Assembly (NCBI GenBank): GCA_031835245.1
Contig: JAVKOQ010000108.1
Span: 106,730 to 170,729 of the forward strand
DNA: 64,000 nucleotides
DNA from: Balamuthia mandrillaris
Lineage: Eukaryota > Discosea > Longamoebia > Balamuthiidae
Direction: 5' to 3'
Position numbers and translations under genes: made by a program. The notes below the pieces were generated by a model that was not told where the DNA came from, did not search any database, and saw nothing but the letters and a program-made list of their open reading frames with translations. The stretch's first letter is position 1. Each line of letters starts with the position of its first letter. Below, piece by piece: positions 44,057 through 54,345 of this stretch.

Positions 44057-44090
44057 CAGTGGCGAGCGAGAGAAGAATAAAGAAGCAGAA

Positions 44091-45249
44091 ATGAGCATGT
44101 TGGAGCTGCCCCATGAGATACTTGCTTACATATTAAGCTTTATCCCAACGGAAGAACTTTATCCTTATTTTGTAGTATGCAAGCGGTTATTAGCAGCCGT
44201 GAAAGATGAGCCCACCTGGCAACGTCGCTGCGCCATCGAGTTGGGGCTCCAGCATTTGCCAGAGTTGCCTTCCTCATGGTTCCAATACTACCAAGGTAGC
44301 TTGAAGCCTTCCACTTTAACGTTGTTTCTTTCACTGAGCCTTTTTCCACAAGATAATGTGTACCGTTGGGACCCATCCCATGCTACTCGCAATTATACAG
44401 AACGAAAGGACCTGGGGGCCAAGGGGGGCAGAAACGTAGCTACTGAAGTGCATCACAGTGGCCCTGCTAAGAACTTCGTCATCGAGGGTAATACGGTCTG
44501 CTGGAATGGCAGGTACGTTAGCTTTTTTGTCCTCTCTCTCTCTCTCTCTCTCCCTCTCTCCCTCTCTCCCTCTCCCCCTCTCTCCCCTCTCCCCCTCTCT
44601 CCCTCTCCCCCTTTCTCTCTCTTCACTTTTCTCTCTTCCCTTGCTCTTCATGATAACTTAGCTACTGCCAAAAATATTTTTATAATCGGTGTAATGATAA
44701 TGTGTAACACGGCCGGCCCTACAACTCATACCATCACTTCATTCTCGCGTTTCTTCATGCAGTACAAGTTATGTATCTGCGCGCTCCAAAAGGAGCTTCT
44801 ACTTTGGCGAGCAAAGGATAGCGTTCAAAATCGTACACTGCAAGGGTGGTCACGTCTTCGGTGTGGGGCTTGTCGACCAAAATTGGGACTGCAGGTTACA
44901 CGAGTTTGTAGGAACGAGACAAAGTTGGTGCTGGAATCGTACAGCAGGCTCTTCCCACAGCGTAACAGGCTTGGCCTCCGACAGCGTTCGCCCTCACAAG
45001 GACCAACTACCAGGTTGGGAGATGGGCGACACCCTTATCTTTCTCATGAATTTCAACCCGGACAAGAAGCAAGACCCCTTTGCCCGGACCATTCGACTCT
45101 ACAAAAACGGTGAATGGCATGAGACTATACCGATGCCCTCTGATGTTACACATTTATGGGGAGTGGCCTCTCTTTACAACGCTGGTGATACGGTTTCAAT
45201 AGTTCCCTATCCCGACCCCTTGCCGCCCGGTGTTCCGCCTTCCTCCTAA
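44091..45249 (+). CDS. F-box protein with SPRY domain
   Basis: Likely substrate receptor of an SCF ubiquitin ligase. ATG at 44091. The F-box is LELPHEILAYILSFIPTEEL then YPYFVVCKRLLAAVKDEPTW (residues 4-45). About three exons follow. DNVYRWDPSHATRNYTERKD and VIEGNTVCWNGR begin the SPRY fold. The last exon has SARSKRSFYFGEQRIAFKIV, GGHVFGVGLVDQNWDC, LPGWEMGDTLIFLMNFNPDK, TIRLYKNGEW and HLWGVASLYNAGDTVSIVPY. The end is PLPPGVPPSS at 45249. This pairing resembles Fbxo45/FSN-1 in plan. A (CT)n/(CCCT)n run near 44535-44610 lies in an intron. Confidence 0.85.
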
Positions 45250-45279
45250 TACAGCGACCATCTTGGCACCTATTGTTTT

Positions 45280-45324
45280 TTTAAAGGGCAAACAGTGAAG
45301 CGCTTGACTGTTTGCCCGTTTAAA
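45280..45324. repeat. 45-bp hairpin just downstream of the F-box gene
   Basis: TTTAAAGGGCAAACAGT (45280-45296) and its complement ACTGTTTGCCC-G-TTTAAA (45307-45324) form a near-perfect 17-bp stem with one bulge and the loop GAAGCGCTTG, about 30 bp after the stop codon. It could be a 3'-end processing signal or a tiny mobile-element scar. Confidence 0.8.
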
Positions 45325-45510
45325 ATTAGAAAAGGGAAAAAAAAGAGAGAGAAACAAAAAATCACCCACCACTTTGCCTTCACAGACGTGGGAGAAGGAA
45401 GGGGTTGTTTTGGCGGGAAACATGCTCATTGGCCCAAAAGACTAATGCGTGGTGTTGTCCTTAGATCTTATAATCTTTGCGCCGCCGTGTCGGGTCGTTT
45501 GGCCCCTCGT

Positions 45511-45526
45511 CATGTGTCGACACATG
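45511..45526. repeat. 16-bp perfect palindrome
   Basis: CATGTGTCGACACATG reads the same on both strands. It lies in a 470-bp GC-rich spacer between the F-box and Shk-like genes that also has two near copies of AAATTGGGCCAC-type sequence (45548 and 45588). No gene is recognised in the spacer. Confidence 0.8.
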
Positions 45527-45722
45527 AGGAGCGAGCGCTCACCCAACAAAAATTGGGCCACCACCACAAGCGAAGGGCCTACCCACAAAATTTGGGCCAC
45601 TCACAAAAACAGTTTTTCGGTGGTGGGTGGTGCCTCGTCTGTTGTGCGCCGTTCGTAATAGCAGTAGTATCTTGGTCTTTCCTTCCGCGGCCCTCTGTTC
45701 TGTTTTTGTGCACCTGCCAACC

Positions 45723-48270
45723 ATGCAAGACGAACATTGGGTTTGCCTTCATCAACCTACCCCTCTTTCCTGCCCAGGCTAACCCCCCCCCCCCCGCTTG
45801 TTTTACGTTGACTGTAGGAAAAAGACAAGGTCAACATAAAAGCCTCAGAATTGGAGTTTGGACCAAAGATTGCAGAGGGCAAGTATGGCACTGTTTACAA
45901 GGGAAAGTGTAGGGGCCAAACCGTGGCGATTAAGTTGCTCCATAACCAACATCTCAGCGGCGAAAAATTGGAAGAGCTCAGAACCGAAGTGGAAATTATG
46001 AGGTAGCTCTTTTTCCCGCCAAAGCGGTCACCGCTCCTGTCACTCACTCTAGTTGACCATATTTCTCTTTCATCTTTTGCTCTTCCTTCTTTCAATGTCT
46101 TTCTGAATTCGTCTTCTGCCTTAAATAGCCGTCTTCGCCACCCGTGCATCCTTTTGTTCATGGGCGTGTGTACAGAAACCAACAACGTGGCTTTGGTCAT
46201 GGAATATGTGGAGGGCAAGAGCCTCGATCGTATACTTCACGATCCTAAGATACCTCTGTCCTTCCAGCAACAGATGCACCTCGCAAAAGACATAGCCAAA
46301 GGTAGTTTCCCCCTTTCTTCGGCACTTTTTGATGCCAACATGCCGGTAATTTGATTGACGTGTTTTTCCCACCAAGGCATGAACTGGTTGCATTGCTTGG
46401 ATCCACCGATCATTCATCGCGACATCAAACCACCCAATATTTTGGTGCCAGCCCTCATTTCTCTTTGGCTCGTGTTGTCTTATGTTGTTGCTGCTGCTCA
46501 CATTAGCCCTACTGTGTTAAAAGGTCAACGCAAATTTTGACGTCAAGGTTTGCGACTTTGGTTTGAGTTGTGTAAAAGAGATCCCCAAACCTGATGAGGA
46601 GTTGCGGGACACTGCTGTTGGGTAAGTTCAGTAAGAAACATTGAGTCTCCTTGGAAACATGAAGTCTTTGGCTAACGATTATCACCTCAGCTCTCCCATT
46701 TGGATGGCCCCCGAGGTGTTGTCTGGCCACCTCGCTTCTGAAAAATCTGACGTCTACGCCTATGCTATTGTACTCTGGGAAATAATGACGCGAAAAGCTC
46801 CATTTTCCAACGTTCGCTCCTTCGAACAATTTTTGGATGACGTTATTGACAACCACATTCGACCCCCCATTCCAGAAAATCTGTTGCCTTCTCTGAAAAA
46901 CCTAATTGAATGTTGTTGGAATGGCAACCCTAAAAAGAGGTACATCTCATGGTTGTCAAGAGAGGAAAAAAAAATGTTAACCCATTGGATCATCTATATT
47001 GATCTACGTTGGTCTTGTAGACCAAGCTTTGCAGAGATTTTGGATATACTGGACGACGTTGTTATAGAACTGTTGATAAAAGATGAGGACGGAAGAGAAT
47101 TGTGGAAAAAAATGAAGAGTCAGGTATGTTCCCCTGTTGCTCTTTTTAATTTAGCATTTTTACTGCATAATTCATTATTATTATTATTTTTTGCAGGAAA
47201 CGATGGGCGAACACTTTCCCTTCTTTGTGGCCTGGGATGGTTTTGTTGAAGCCCTCTGTTCTCTCTTGAATGCTCCAGAACATTCCAGCAGTGCGGATAT
47301 TGGGTATCTGTGCATGAGAACGATGCTTGGTATACACTGTTGATGCTCCTCTGGGTGGCGAAGATTTCTAACTCTCGTTTTAATAGCGGAGGAACACAAG
47401 GATTATACTCGTGACAAAAAATTCATGAAGGTAACAGTTGAGGCATTTGGAAGGTTTTTGAATTGCTTTGGGCCATTAAAAGACACCAGCTCAAGTGGCG
47501 ACAACATCATCACCAGGGTTTTTATAATGCTCTTTTCTACCTCCTCCAAAATTTAAGTTAATTATTCTTTTTAAACACGCACTGCATAGTTTGTAAGAAC
47601 CTGTGAACAAGAGTATGTATCTACGAGATCTTGTTTCCACTTCACTTTATTTTCATTGTTCTAATCGCTGTTTGTTTCAAACGTAGATGGTTCCATGGAG
47701 CAATCACAAAGGAGCAAGCAGAAGTACTGCTAACCAAAGGCATAAAAGAACAAAAGAAGGGTGTGTTATCTATCCACCATAATTATCTCCATTCTGACTC
47801 ACCATCCAACATATGTTGCTTTAGGTTATTTCTTAGTTCGTCTCAGCAGTAATTTGGAAAGTTGTTTCACTATTAGCAGGCTTAACTCCTCAAACAAGGT
47901 AGTTCATCAACGAATTGTGAGGAATCGAGCTGGACAGTATGTCATTGCTGTAGGGGAGACTGTAAAAAAGTTTGACACATTGATTGAATGCATAACTGGG
48001 CTGGAGGACGTGCTGAATCTCAAAACCCCTTGCGCAGAAAGCCGTGTCTTCTCCATTCTCTTCCTTGGGGTGGAAGTATCTGGCAATTATGTATTTAATA
48101 GCCGTTCCTTTGAATCAATGGACAATCTTCGCGATCTTGCCAACGGAGCTGATGACAAAAAGGAAAAGAAAAAGAAAAAGAAGAAAGAAAATGGCAAGGA
48201 AAAAGGCACAAAGAAGAAGTCCACAACCTCCAGGAAAAAGAAAAAGGATAAAGGCTCCAAAAATACCTAA
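45723..48270 (+). CDS. Shk-type kinase with C-terminal SH2 domain
   Basis: Tyrosine-kinase-like protein kinase followed by an SH2 domain, the layout of Dictyostelium ShkA-E. The likely first exon is MQDEHW (ATG 45723), spliced to EKDKVNIKASELEFGPKIAE; the start is tentative. Kinase motifs are GKYGTVYKG (Gly loop), VAIKLL (beta-3 Lys), IIHRDIKPPNIL (catalytic loop), VCDFGLS, SPIWMAPEVL and KSDVYAYAIVLWEIMTRKAP, spread over six exons. A 100-residue linker has WDGFVEALCSLLNA. The SH2 domain starts RWFHGAITKEQAEVLLTKG (the WFHGxI signature), continues with YFLVRLSS (FLVR, the phosphotyrosine-binding arginine) and FTISRL, and ends near 48120. The last ~45 residues are almost pure Lys/Glu/Ser (KKEKKKKKKKENGKEKGTKK), possibly a nuclear or membrane-targeting tail. 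All catalytic residues are present. Confidence 0.9.
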
Positions 48271-48856
48271 CTTTTTACTTGGAAAAGCACTTAATTGAAA
48301 CCTATTAAAAAAGGTGGTTTTTTTTTCTCTTTCTGTGCTCTTTAGCTTGTAGTTTTCTGCTGCTGTTCTATAAGTCATCTCATCTTGAGTTCAGTCTTAA
48401 TTAGCTTTTAGGAAGATGCTGATGGGCTTGTTGTTGCACAGTGGATGTAATCAGTGAATCAAATTGTGAGTGTAAAAGTGTAATGTCATTAGGTATTGTG
48501 TATTGTTGGCAACTGCCAACATAACCAATGCATTACTACTTTCTTTGTTCTTCCTCAGCTTACATCAGCACCTAGCTCACATCAGCTTCTCGTGATTTCC
48601 CACAGATTTCTTTTTTGTAGAACTTTCCTTTCTTCCTCTAATGCATTTTTTCTTTTGATTGGTTCTTTTTTTTCATACATTTTGGGTTACTTTCCTTCAC
48701 CAACACACAAAAAACATGTTTGTTATTATGGTTTCCTCATTTTAAGTATATTTTGGTTAGGAAAAAAAAGGTTATGATCTTATAACACCAAGAGATCAAG
48801 TTTTGCTAAAAAAATTTTACACAATTGGTAGTGTGCAAGAACTCCATTGGTGAAAT
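48271..48856. other. AT-rich spacer at the edge of the repeat-rich region
   Basis: About 590 bp after the kinase stop. No gene is recognised. CpG and GC content drop from here on, marking the change from gene-dense to repeat-dense DNA. Confidence 0.5.
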
Positions 48857-49412
48857 TGTTGGCTGAATCCAACCTCAAGGATAAAAGAGTTGGTGATGAG
48901 ACAAGAGGTGTATTCAAGAGAATAGAGGAAGGACAACAGGAGTGAATCTCTGATGTTGCTTCAAGGTACACTGAGAGAAAGGGGAAAAGGGAGAAAGGAA
49001 GGATGGGAGATACAAAAGAAAGGAGAGCTTGTTGTAAAATAAGAACAGAAATGATGGTGAAGACAAAAGGGCTATTATGTTGGAGTTTTCCAACAAGCTG
49101 CAGGACGAATCCAACATGAGGAGTCTTGAAATAACTTCCTGGTTGTTGGAGAACTCAACATAATAGCCCTTTTTCTTTTCCTATCGACCTCTTTTGGTGA
49201 GAACAAGACAAGAGACAAGAGGTTAGCAATAAGCTACAAGAATAAAGGTGAGAGCTGAGAGAGCAGAGAGCAGAGAGCAGAGAGAAGAAAGGAGAGAGCA
49301 AAGAGGAAAAAAGTGACAACATACTCATAAACACACTTGTTCTTTTCTTTTCATTAAATACATTTAGCTCCTGTCATTTTCTTTGTTCCTGTCTTGGTTC
49401 TATGCCCAGGTT
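48857..49412. mobile_element. Cluster of LTR-like fossils (copia-type ends)
   Basis: Two overlapping LTR-like units. One, on the minus strand (about 49160 down to 48857), begins TGTTGAGTTCTCCAACA, ends GATTCAGCCAACA, and is related over most of its length to the unit at 53481-53715. The other reads on the plus strand from TGTTGGAGTTTTCCAACA near 49078 to GGTTCTAACA at 49412, with an AATAAA-like signal and short GAGAGCA repeats. TG...CA ends and TGTTGG starts are common in Ty1/copia LTRs. Old and degraded; no coding part is recognised. The family call rests on the ends only. Confidence 0.45.
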
Positions 49413-49933
49413 CTAACATATGATTTAAGTCTCCCTAAAATCCTTCAGTAAGACAACAGCACTGAGTTCATCGACACAGTTATCAAAGCTCTTAAGACAA
49501 TCTCTAGCTTTAAGGATCAGTTCATCTCAGCATATCATCTGCTGCTCAATATGCAATAACACATCACCCATTATCACATGCCTTCCCCTTTCCAACTGTT
49601 CTTTGGTTGCCTAGCTATCACTTCACAAGACTATTCTTCTCCCCCCAGCTGCCTACTAAAACTCTCCTCTTGGAGAACGCAAAGCAAATGCATGATGTTG
49701 TCTACTCAGTATCAGCTTCTTCTACTTGAAAGCACAGCTCCAACATCAAGGCTCAACATGATTCTTTTTAAAATACTCCACAAATTTTCTGCTGGCTCCA
49801 AAGTCATGTTATAAAACTCTCCTCTTGAAGAATGCCAATCATATACATAATAATGTCTACTTAGCATCAGCATCTTCTACACCTTCAACATCCAGGCTCA
49901 ATATTATTCTTTTTACTTATACTTTGTGAATAT
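49413..49933. other. Unassigned repeat-derived DNA
   Basis: About 520 bp following the LTR-like cluster. TTGGAGAACGCAAAGCAAATG and CTTGAAGAATGCCAATCATA-like stretches (near 49672 and 49823) look like two diverged copies of one segment, each followed by a GTCTACT-AGTATCAG-like block, so an internal duplication is likely. No gene is recognised. It may be the inner part of an old retroelement. Confidence 0.4.
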
Positions 49934-50185
49934 TGTTAGAAGGGGCAAATAACATGAATGGACTGGGCCAAAACATATTATTCAAAGAGGGAACAAAGGA
50001 AAAAAAGGGTGTCAAAAGGGAAACAAAACTAACTAACTAAAAAAAAGAGAGAAGGAAGCAATGGAATAAAAGGAAGAAGCCTAGCAATGTGACAGGGGGC
50101 GATTGGTCCACATCAAGGATGTCGAAAGGAAGAAAAGGAAGGGAAAGGGGCAACAGAGCTAATCTGTTGAGAGTAATTCTCAACA
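49934..50185. mobile_element. LTR-like fossil, second family, copy 1
   Basis: A 252-bp unit starting TGTTAGAAGGGGCAAATAAC and ending in a small hairpin TGTTGAGAGTAATTCTCAACA-type sequence, matched over its whole length by 56665-56932 in the same orientation. The TG...CA ends suggest a solo LTR. No flanking target duplication is obvious. Compared with copy 2 it has lost several CpG sites to TpG or CpA, so it is old or was methylated. Confidence 0.5.
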
Positions 50186-50437
50186 AGGAGCTTGTCCTGT
50201 GTGACTATGATTGATTGGATGACATCAACTAGCCAATCAATGGAATCTCTAAATATTGCATTACCATAGGAGAAGGGAGGAAGGGGAAAAAGGAGAAAAT
50301 AACAGAATTAAAGAGAGAAACTGTACACATGAAGTTGGTCTTTCTAATAAGAGCAACCCAAGAACCACCTCAATCTTATCTCTCCTTTGTGAGTGTTGTA
50401 TGAGAGAGAGGGATTGGCATGACCCAAGGCTGGGTTG
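50186..50437. other. Unassigned AT-rich spacer
   Basis: About 250 bp between the LTR-like copy and a LINE fragment. It includes ATTGATTGGATGACATCAAC followed by CTAGCCAATCAATGG (a loose inverted repeat near 50209-50242). No gene recognised. Confidence 0.3.
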
Positions 50438-51498
50438 TGACAGTTGAATGAGCTTTCAAACTAGCTTTGAAATATATATCTGTCCTTTTCTTTCCCTTTT
50501 CCTCCCTTTTCCTTTCTATCATATCACTTCCAAAGATTGATAAAATACAAAAGAACTTCCTTGCTTCCAACTTGCTCTTGCTGCTCATAATCTCCAGACT
50601 CGTTTACAACTCTGCTTACATTGTTCCATCTCTTAAGCTCTGTTGCATTTCTTTCCACTTGACAGGAGCTTTGTTGTACAATCTTCTATGACTTGTTCCT
50701 CATTTTCATTGTCCGCATTCCAAATTCTAAACCAAAGACCCAAACATCTTTATAGAAAGTGTTCTGCTATTTCTTTCTCAGCATTGCATGCAGGGCACTT
50801 ACTGTCCTCTTCAGACTGCTGAATGGCTCTCCACTTTTTTCAAATAAGCAGTCCACCACAGCAAAAGCATTCATCAATCGTTCTTTCCTTGGGTTGGTAA
50901 TCACTAAGCTCTGTTGTTGTCCAACCAAACATTTTCCATTTGTCAAGAAGTTATGCCAAAGCCATGCTCTTGTTCCTCTTTCTCCTTCAGCTGCATACTC
51001 TGCCTTGGCTACTTGAGTTAAGGTCCTCATCCTCTTGGCTTTCTTTTCAATGTCACTCATCCCTTCACTTCCTTCACCTTCTCTCTTCTCCTCTTCCTCT
51101 TCTCTTGCTTGGCTTATCTCTCCCAAAAGCTCAAAGTGTCCATCTTGCCTCTCAGCATGGCAAATTACTGCTTGCCTTTCCAACTCACAGTAAGCCTTGA
51201 TGGTCAACCAGCCCAATTCTGCTCTACAAACCCCTGCCACAGTCCTTCGATGAACTTGCAATACACTTCTTGCTGTCTCATTCCACACAGCTTCGATCTT
51301 CTTCTTCCATGATTTGGAAAGCTCTGTCATGCAAAGTCCATATGACAAGGTAGACTTGACAATGGCCTCTGCTGCAATCTGGGCAGTACGTGTACCAAGG
51401 CCTTGAACAATGGCTCCCCACTACCTAAGGCTATAAAGGGCTTGCTTGGCCTTTGTGATTCTCTCCTTTGCATGATTTGTCCACTCACCACTTTCTTC
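50438..51498 (-). mobile_element. LINE fragment, minus strand (non-LTR retrotransposon 3' half)
   Basis: The minus strand encodes the end of a non-LTR reverse transcriptase ORF2-like protein: GLWFEESGEWTNHAKE (the YLGLxF region), then LSYGLCMTELSKSWKKKIEA, TARSVLQVHRRTVAGVCRAE then LGWLTIKA, a charged segment, and ERGTRAWLWHNFLTNG. The zinc-finger tail is better kept in the plus-strand copy at 51683-52846. It forms the left arm of a ~1-kb inverted repeat with that copy. It is 5'-truncated (no catalytic domain with YADD-like motif) and its reading frame is disturbed near the end. 3' UTR sequence runs to about 50438. Confidence 0.8.
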
Positions 51499-51669
51499 AA
51501 ACCACAGTCCCTTTTACTGTTGCTATATTGTGAATTGGTCTTGCAATTCTCCCTTATTAGTCAAACAATTGCATATGACATTAAAAGAATGGTAATAGTA
51601 GTACCAAGTATGATGCCAACCCTTGTACTTTCTTTTTTGTGAGTGCATCCAGAAAGCAATCAACAGGAA

Positions 51670-52859
51670 TATGTATGTCTTGAGGAGCCATTGCTCAAGG
51701 CCTGGGTACATGTACTGCCCAGATTGCAGCAGAGGCCATTGTCAAGTCTACCTTGTCATATGGACTTTGCATGACAGAGCTTTCCAAATCATGGTGGAAG
51801 AAGATCAAAGCTGTGTGGAATGAGACAGCAAGAAGTGTATTGCAAGTTCATTGAAGGACTGTGGCAGGGGTTTGTAGAGCAGAATTGGGCTGGTTGACCA
51901 TCAAGGCTTACTGTGAGTTGGAAAGGCAAGCAGTAATTCGCCATGCTGAGAGGCAAGATGGCCACTTTGAGCATCTGGAAGAGATAAGCCAAGCAAGAGA
52001 AGAGGAAGGTGAGAAGAGAGAAGGTGAGAAGAGAGAAGGTAAGGAAAGTGAAGGGATGAGTGACATTGAAAAGAAAGCCAAGAGGATGAGGACCTTAACT
52101 CGAGTAGCCAAGGTAGAGTATGCAGCTGAAGGAGAAAGAGGAACAAGAGCATGGCTTTGGCATAACTTCCTGACAAATGGAAGATGTTTGGTTGGACAAC
52201 AACAGAGCTTAGTGATTACCAACCCAAGGAAGGAACGATTGATGAATGCTATTCGCTGTGGTGGACTGCCCATTGGAAAAAAGTGGAGAGCCATTCAGCA
52301 GTCTGAAGAGGACAGTATGTGCCCTGCATGCAATGCTGAGGAAGAAACTGCAGAACACTTCCTATTAATATGTCCTAATCTTTGGGAAGATCGCTTTAGA
52401 ATCTGGAATGTGGACAATGGAGATGAAGAACAAGTCAGAAAGCTAATTATAGAAGACTGTACAACAAAGCTCCTGTCAAGTGGAAAGAAATGCAACAGAG
52501 CTCAAGAGATGGAGCATTGTAAGCAGAGTTGTAAACGAGTCTGGAGATTATGGGCAGCAAGAGCAAGTTGGAAGTATGGAAGTTCTTCTGCACTTTATCA
52601 ATCTTTGGAAGTAATGTAAAAGTAAGGAAATGATAAGAGAGGAAAAGGGGAAGAAAAGGATAGCTAGATGATACAAAGTTAGTCTGAAAGCTCATTCAAC
52701 ACCTTTTACTTGTGAACTAACATAACAATTGGGAAGGCATTGAGGATGAGGGAATAAGAGAAGTAAGAGTACACTATGTATGTACAATGCTTACTTTTTA
52801 TATAGTGTGGTGTTGCTCTTAGAGCAAATAAACTTCTTATTACTACTATGTATGTCTTG
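51670..52859. repeat. 13-bp target-site duplication pair around the LINE
   Basis: TATGTATGTCTTG at 51670-51682 and again at 52847-52859 flank the LINE exactly. The same sequence occurs once in the uninterrupted paralogue. Confidence 0.92.
51683..52846 (+). mobile_element. 5'-truncated LINE inserted in ParB-like copy A
   Basis: A 1,164-bp non-LTR retrotransposon 3' end. It encodes VWNETARSVLQVH-like sequence, then AGVCRAELGWLTIKAYCELE, a Glu/Arg-rich linker, GTRAWLWHNFLTNG, and the C-terminal zinc finger CPACNAEEETAEHFLLICPN. The 3' UTR ends AAATAAACTTCTTATTACTAC. Both sides have the 13-bp target duplication TATGTATGTCTTG (51670-51682 and 52847-52859). The other ParB-like copy has this site once, uninterrupted (about 62266-62282), which proves the insertion. 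No reverse transcriptase catalytic domain is left, so it could not move by itself. Confidence 0.9.
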
Positions 52860-53480
52860 GAGGTAACCATTGATGTGCAGCAGCCCATGTGTTGTACTGT
52901 GACAACTCTTCAAAGCTGAAGGAGTTAACTTGGAGGGCCAAAGTGCTGCCATTTGATGGCAAACAACTTCCAAGTGTGGCTGTCTTGGACAAGGTACAAT
53001 TCCTTGGAGTTTTCTGTTTCTTTTTTTGTTTTTTATCAAGGTGATTTACTTATGATTCTTGGAAGTTGTCTGCCTGGGACAACCTAGTGTTGTCTGAAGG
53101 AGTCAATCAAGAGACAGAATGGGATATGGTCCGTTTTGTGTACAATAATCTCATGAAAACACCAGAGGAGTTGTTTCATTATCTGGTAGGCCTTCTTTGG
53201 TTGCAAGCAAGCTTGTCGAAATGATTGCTCATTTTTGCTCTTTTGTGTTGGGTGAGTTTTGTATTTTTAGAATTCGCAAACAGCCTTCCAAGATGCCCAT
53301 AATGCTCTCACCTTCAATCATGTTCAATGTTTGAAAACAGTGGCAAACAAAATGCAGAAATTCCCAGAGTTTTGGAGTTATATTCAGAAGAAGGACAAAG
53401 AGAAGGGGGGCTAGGTGTTTACTCCTTACCACTTCAGAGAGAAAATGCCAATTTCCTTATCAGATGAAAGAGGGGGAGTA

Positions 53481-53715
53481 TGTTGGTAAAATCACCAACA
53501 CTTATCTCAAGACTCCTCATGTTGGATCCGTCCTGGACCCTCAGCTCTCCTTTCTTTTGTATCCTCCATCCTTCCCTTCTCCCTTTTCCCTTTTCTCTCG
53601 GTGTACTTTGAAGCAACATCGGAGATTCACTCCCATTGTCCTTCCTCTATTCTCTTGAATACACTTCTTGTCTCGTTACCAACTCTTTTATTCTTGAGGT
53701 TGGATTCAACCAACA
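53481..53715 (+). mobile_element. Solo-LTR-like fossil inside ParB-like copy A
   Basis: A 235-bp unit starting TGTTGGTAAAATCACCAACA and ending GGATTCAACCAACA, preceded by the purine-rich run AGAGGGGGAGTA, which is like the polypurine tract found beside a 3' LTR. The paralogous gene copy near 62888 lacks both the unit and the purine run, so they arrived together. Related to the minus-strand unit at 48857-49160. LTR type is inferred from its ends; no internal coding region is present. Confidence 0.6.
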
Positions 53716-53888
53716 CCTTGTTGGCAGCCTTGAAAGAGATATGGGCAAGACACCTTGAAAATCCCAAGGAAGAATGTTCTGTAATCAACTTCAAAAGCAT
53801 GGTAAGTTACATTGCAATCTTTTCTTTCTCTTTCTTGTCACCACTACTTTTCCTCATGAAATGTACATACATATGGAAACACATTGGT

Positions 53889-54339
53889 CATTGTATATAC
53901 ATAGTGTACTCTTACTTCTCTTACTCCCTCAGCCTCAATGCCTTCCCAATTGTTATTCAAATTCACAAGTGAAAGGTGTTGAATGAGATTTCAGACTAAC
54001 TCTGTATCATCTAGCTATCCTTTTCTTTCCCTTTCCTTTCTTCTTGCTTTTATATTACTTCCAAAGATTGATAAAATGCAGAAGAACTTCCATGCTTCTA
54101 ACTTACTCTTGCTGCCCATAATCTCCAGACTCGTTTACAACTTTGCTTACATTGTTCCATCTCTTGAGCTCTGTTGCATTTCTGTCCACTTGACAGGAGC
54201 TTTGTTGTACAGTCTTCTATAATTAGCTTTCCAACTTGTTCTTCATTTCCATTGTTCACACTCCAGATTCTAAAGCGATCTTCCCAAAGATTTGGACACC
54301 TTAATAGGAAGTGTTCTGCTGTTTCTTCCTCAGCATCAG
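53889..54339 (-). mobile_element. LINE fragment, minus strand
   Basis: Matches the 3' half of the LINE at 51683-52846 in reverse: 3' UTR from about 53889, then the coding end including CAGAAGAACTTCCATGCTTC-type sequence and the zinc-finger region, stopping near 54339. CATTGGT occurs on both sides (53882 and 54340), which may be a target duplication. However, the right flank does not continue the ParB-like gene, so later loss or rearrangement must be assumed. Confidence 0.75.
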
Positions 54340-54345
54340 CATTGG

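Larger units (their letters stand above)
51640..53889 (+). pseudogene. ParB/Srx-like gene, copy A (5'-truncated, carries insertions)
   Basis: Second copy of the gene family at 61.0-64.0 kb. It starts at the codons for VHPESNQQEY (51640), is split by a LINE (51683-52846), and resumes at YVCLGG with HRCAAAHV-like sequence, then SSKLKELTWRAKVLPFDGKQ-like sequence and an intron (GTACAATTCC...). It continues through LSAWDNLVLSEGVNQETEWD and a block that shares the ...QKFPEFWSYIQKKDKEKGG region. An LTR-like unit sits at 53481-53715. Similarity to the other copy ends at 53889, where a second LINE begins. The 5' SAP-like exons and the 3' end are missing, so it cannot make a full protein. In many places where the other copy keeps CpG this one has TpG or CpA. 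Confidence 0.75.

Noticed and set aside
49065-49174. A 110-bp MITE with ~30-bp inverted ends
   Set aside because: The inverted ends exist, but much of the interior matches the start region of the LTR-like unit at 53481, so it is better seen as overlapping LTR-like ends than as a separate DNA transposon.
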